Source: Marinobacter maritimus (lineage in GTDB: Bacteria; Pseudomonadota; Gammaproteobacteria; Pseudomonadales; Oleiphilaceae). From it: a stretch of 64,000 bases of DNA. Positions 62,142 to 64,000 of this stretch are shown here, piece by piece. The notes beneath the pieces are model-generated. The model saw only the letters and a program-made list of their open reading frames with translations. It was not told the DNA's origin and searched no databases. The stretch spans positions 372,001 through 436,000 of the forward strand of contig NZ_VCGW01000002.1 in NCBI RefSeq assembly GCF_007671675.1. The letters run 5' to 3'. The number at the start of each line of letters is the position of its first letter. Position 1 is the first letter of the stretch. The position numbers and the translations under genes were made by a program.

Positions 62142-63701
62142 ATGGCCCGTTCAAGCGGATTCCTGGATACCCTTCTCACCAGCAACTCTACCGAACGATA
62201 CCGAGTCGGATTCAGCCTGTTGTTTCTGCTGGGCGTCTGGCTGGTTGTCGGCTCCTTCAGTGAAGGGTTGCCCAACAGCACGCTGCTAATGGCCGCTGCT
62301 GTCATCGGCGGCTATATGGCTATCAATATAGGTGCTAATGATGTTGCGAACAACGTTGGCCCTGCCGTTGGCTCAGGAGCCCTTTCTTTGGGCGCCGCCG
62401 TTATTCTTGCGGGCATTTTTGAATCGGCCGGTGCGCTGATTGCCGGCGGTGATGTGGTCTCCACCATCAAAGGTGGCATTATTGACCCAACAAATCTGGA
62501 GGACAGCCGCGCCTTTGTCTGGTTGATGACCGCCGCGCTGCTGGCGGGTGCGCTCTGGCTCAACCTGGCGACCTGGATGGGTGCTCCGGTATCCACCACG
62601 CACTCCATCGTGGGTGGTGTGCTCGGCGCAGGTATTGCTGCGGGAGGCTGGGGCATTGCGGACTGGGGCGTTATGGGCAAGATTGCCGCGAGCTGGGTTA
62701 TTTCTCCGGTACTTGGCGGTGCCTTGGCGGCTCTGTTGCTGTTCACCATCAACAAGACGGTGCTGTACCGAAAAAACGTGATACCCGCCGCCCGTACGTT
62801 CGTGCCTTGGCTTGTTGCCATCATGGCATGGGCGTTCGGCACTTACCTGATGATCAAGGGCGTCAAGCAAATCATCAAGGTAGACTTTCTTCAGGCCTCC
62901 CTGGTTGGCCTGGTCGCCGCTGTTATTGCATTTTTTGTTGTGCGCTCGCTGGCCGCGCGCCGGGCAGCGACAATGGAAAACAGCGTTGGCGGCGTGAATA
63001 CCCTGTTCACCTGGCCGTTGATATTTGCAGCTGCGCTGTTGAGCTTCGCCCACGGTGCGAATGACGTAGCCAACGCCATTGGCCCGCTTGCGGCGATCAA
63101 TGATGCGCTATCCAACGGTGCAGTAGTGACTGCATCAAGTATTCCCTTGTGGGTCATGATGATTGGTGCTCTGGGGCTGACAGTCGGCCTTATGTTGTTT
63201 GGCCCTCGCCTGATCAAGACCGTGGGCAGCGAGATTACCGAGCTGGATAAAACCCGTGCCTTCTGTATTGCCTTGTCGGCGGCACTGACAGTTATTCTGG
63301 CGTCACAACTTGGCTTGCCTGTGAGCTCCACACACATTGCCATTGGCGGTGTTTTCGGCGTTGGCTTCCTGCGTGAGTATCTGAAGTCCAACTACGCCAC
63401 TCAATTGCATAAAATCATGGAAGAACGCGATGAAGACGATCGGGAGCGCCTCAAGCCGTTTCTGGATGATTTTCGCAATGCCTCCGTTGAGGAAATGGAA
63501 AAGCTCCTGAAGCGGGCGAAGAAAAAGAAGCAGGTGCCCCTGACCAAGTCGGACCGAAAGCGGCTCAAGAAGATCTACAAAGAAGAAATGGTCAAACGCT
63601 CGCACTTGGTGCGTATAGCGGCAGCCTGGATTATCACAGTGCCCGCTTCAGCAATTATGGCGGCTATCTTGTTTTTCACCCTGCGCGGGCTCTTTGTCTG
63701 A
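62142..63701 (+). CDS. PiT-family inorganic phosphate transporter
   Basis: A 519-residue low-affinity phosphate symporter with about ten transmembrane helices. The two PiT signatures are GANDVANNVGPAVGS near 64-78 and GANDVANAIGPL near 305-316, each followed by a STTHS/SSTHI element. A large, highly charged cytoplasmic loop near 430-500 (EERDEDDRERLKPF, then KRAKKKKQVPL) precedes the last helix. ATG 62142 is chosen; the frame is open 29 codons further upstream. It would take up phosphate when levels are high, complementing the Pst system, and also admits arsenate. Confidence 0.9.
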   Translation: MARSSGFLDTLLTSNSTERYRVGFSLLFLLGVWLVVGSFSEGLPNSTLLMAAAVIGGYMAINIGANDVANNVGPAVGSGALSLGAAVILAGIFESAGALIAGGDVVSTIKGGIIDPTNLEDSRAFVWLMTAALLAGALWLNLATWMGAPVSTTHSIVGGVLGAGIAAGGWGIADWGVMGKIAASWVISPVLGGALAALLLFTINKTVLYRKNVIPAARTFVPWLVAIMAWAFGTYLMIKGVKQIIKVDFLQASLVGLVAAVIAFFVVRSLAARRAATMENSVGGVNTLFTWPLIFAAALLSFAHGANDVANAIGPLAAINDALSNGAVVTASSIPLWVMMIGALGLTVGLMLFGPRLIKTVGSEITELDKTRAFCIALSAALTVILASQLGLPVSSTHIAIGGVFGVGFLREYLKSNYATQLHKIMEERDEDDRERLKPFLDDFRNASVEEMEKLLKRAKKKKQVPLTKSDRKRLKKIYKEEMVKRSHLVRIAAAWIITVPASAIMAAILFFTLRGLFV

Positions 63702-63798
63702 GACACTGGCTGGTTGTAATGCGCGGGTTTGGTCATACTAGGCGTATGCCGAGGGAGCTGCAGGCTTCCCGAGAATTCATTTGCCCGGAGGGTGAGTT

Positions 63799-63999
63799 AT
63801 GAGTACACCGGTTGAAAGCCGTCGTCAGGCCAGGGTGATTGATGAGCTGAGAGTGTTCATCAAGAAGGTACTAAGTGATCCGACGATCGCGGTAAAGTCG
63901 ATAGATATTGCCCGAAAGTATCGTTCAGAGGCTGATTCTGACGAACTGATCGCCCGGGAGATCAGTGCCAACACCACCATCCGTATTCCGGAAAAGTGG
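63799..63999 (+). CDS. Unidentified protein, N-terminal part only
   Basis: Sixty-seven codons are visible before the window ends. GGAGGGTGAG lies directly before ATG 63799, so this is a real gene start. The peptide begins MSTPVESRRQARVIDELRVF, is charged and likely helical, and has no signal peptide or membrane segment. I do not recognise the family. It lies 97 bases after the PiT gene on the same strand. Confidence 0.6.
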   Translation, partial: MSTPVESRRQARVIDELRVFIKKVLSDPTIAVKSIDIARKYRSEADSDELIAREISANTTIRIPEKW

Positions 64000-64000
64000 A

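Noticed and set aside
1..64000. Mobile elements, prophage, CRISPR arrays, defence islands
   Set aside because: No transposase, integrase, phage structural gene, regularly spaced repeat or terminal inverted repeat pair was seen anywhere in the window.

Overview
The window is continuous chromosomal DNA of a Gram-negative gammaproteobacterium. Gene content and order point to a marine, oil- or lipid-using relative of Marinobacter/Pseudomonas: an 816-residue FadE, rubredoxin plus rubredoxin reductase, TesB, a ubiC-ubiA-phoB-phoR block arranged as in pseudomonads, a CsrB/RsmZ-type RNA and many c-di-GMP proteins. The genus is inferred, not proven. I saw no tRNA, rRNA, IS element, prophage or CRISPR array. 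Genes are densely packed on both strands, and the only gene-free stretch above 300 bases holds a regulatory RNA.

Layout. 1-8.7 kb: the 5' end of a crotonase gene (cut by the left edge), a small cytochrome c, nucleosidase PpnN, ThiI, an acetylpolyamine amidohydrolase divergent from a succinate-semialdehyde dehydrogenase, and UvrD behind a LexA-like box. 8.9-16.3 kb: two arsenic-type loci. The first is a DUF318/ArsP-like permease, a class I glutamine amidotransferase and an unusual ArsR. After uppP comes the second, ACR3 divergent from arsR-GAPDH-arsJ, with inverted-repeat operator candidates at both promoters and a broken outer-membrane protein remnant at its end. 16.3-18.8 kb: a short-chain dehydrogenase, FetAB and an acyl-CoA thioesterase. 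18.9-24.4 kb: pstSCAB-phoU behind a Pho box. 24.4-29.0 kb: HinT, a UbiH-type hydroxylase, a YbaK deacylase, MscS and SelU. 29.1-29.5 kb: a GGA-rich CsrB/RsmZ-like RNA with its own terminator and a GacA-box candidate. 29.5-39.9 kb: VanZ-like, CysZ, RapA, FadE, CrcB, a cold-shock protein, a GST-like protein and Tat-exported PhoD. 39.9-49.6 kb: a divergent phosphoketolase-family enzyme, IlvD, a D,D-endopeptidase, a one-domain asparaginase, a pseudouridine synthase, a YdjM-like membrane protein, a PEP-CTERM protein and an MltB-type transglycosylase. 49.9-64 kb: a CheY-type regulator, PhoR-PhoB, UbiA, UbiC, a purine phosphoribosyltransferase, rubredoxin and its reductase, TesB, two c-di-GMP proteins, a MioC-like flavodoxin, a PiT phosphate carrier and the start of an unknown gene.

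A recurring theme is phosphate and its toxic mimic arsenate. Sensing and control (PhoBR, PhoU), high-affinity uptake (Pst), low-affinity uptake (PiT), scavenging (PhoD), arsenate detoxification by GAPDH-ArsJ and arsenite export by ACR3 all lie within 64 kb. The second theme is post-transcriptional and c-di-GMP control of lifestyle. The items most worth following up are the CsrB-like RNA, the permease-amidotransferase-ArsR trio and the phosphoketolase-like enzyme with an altered active-site motif.
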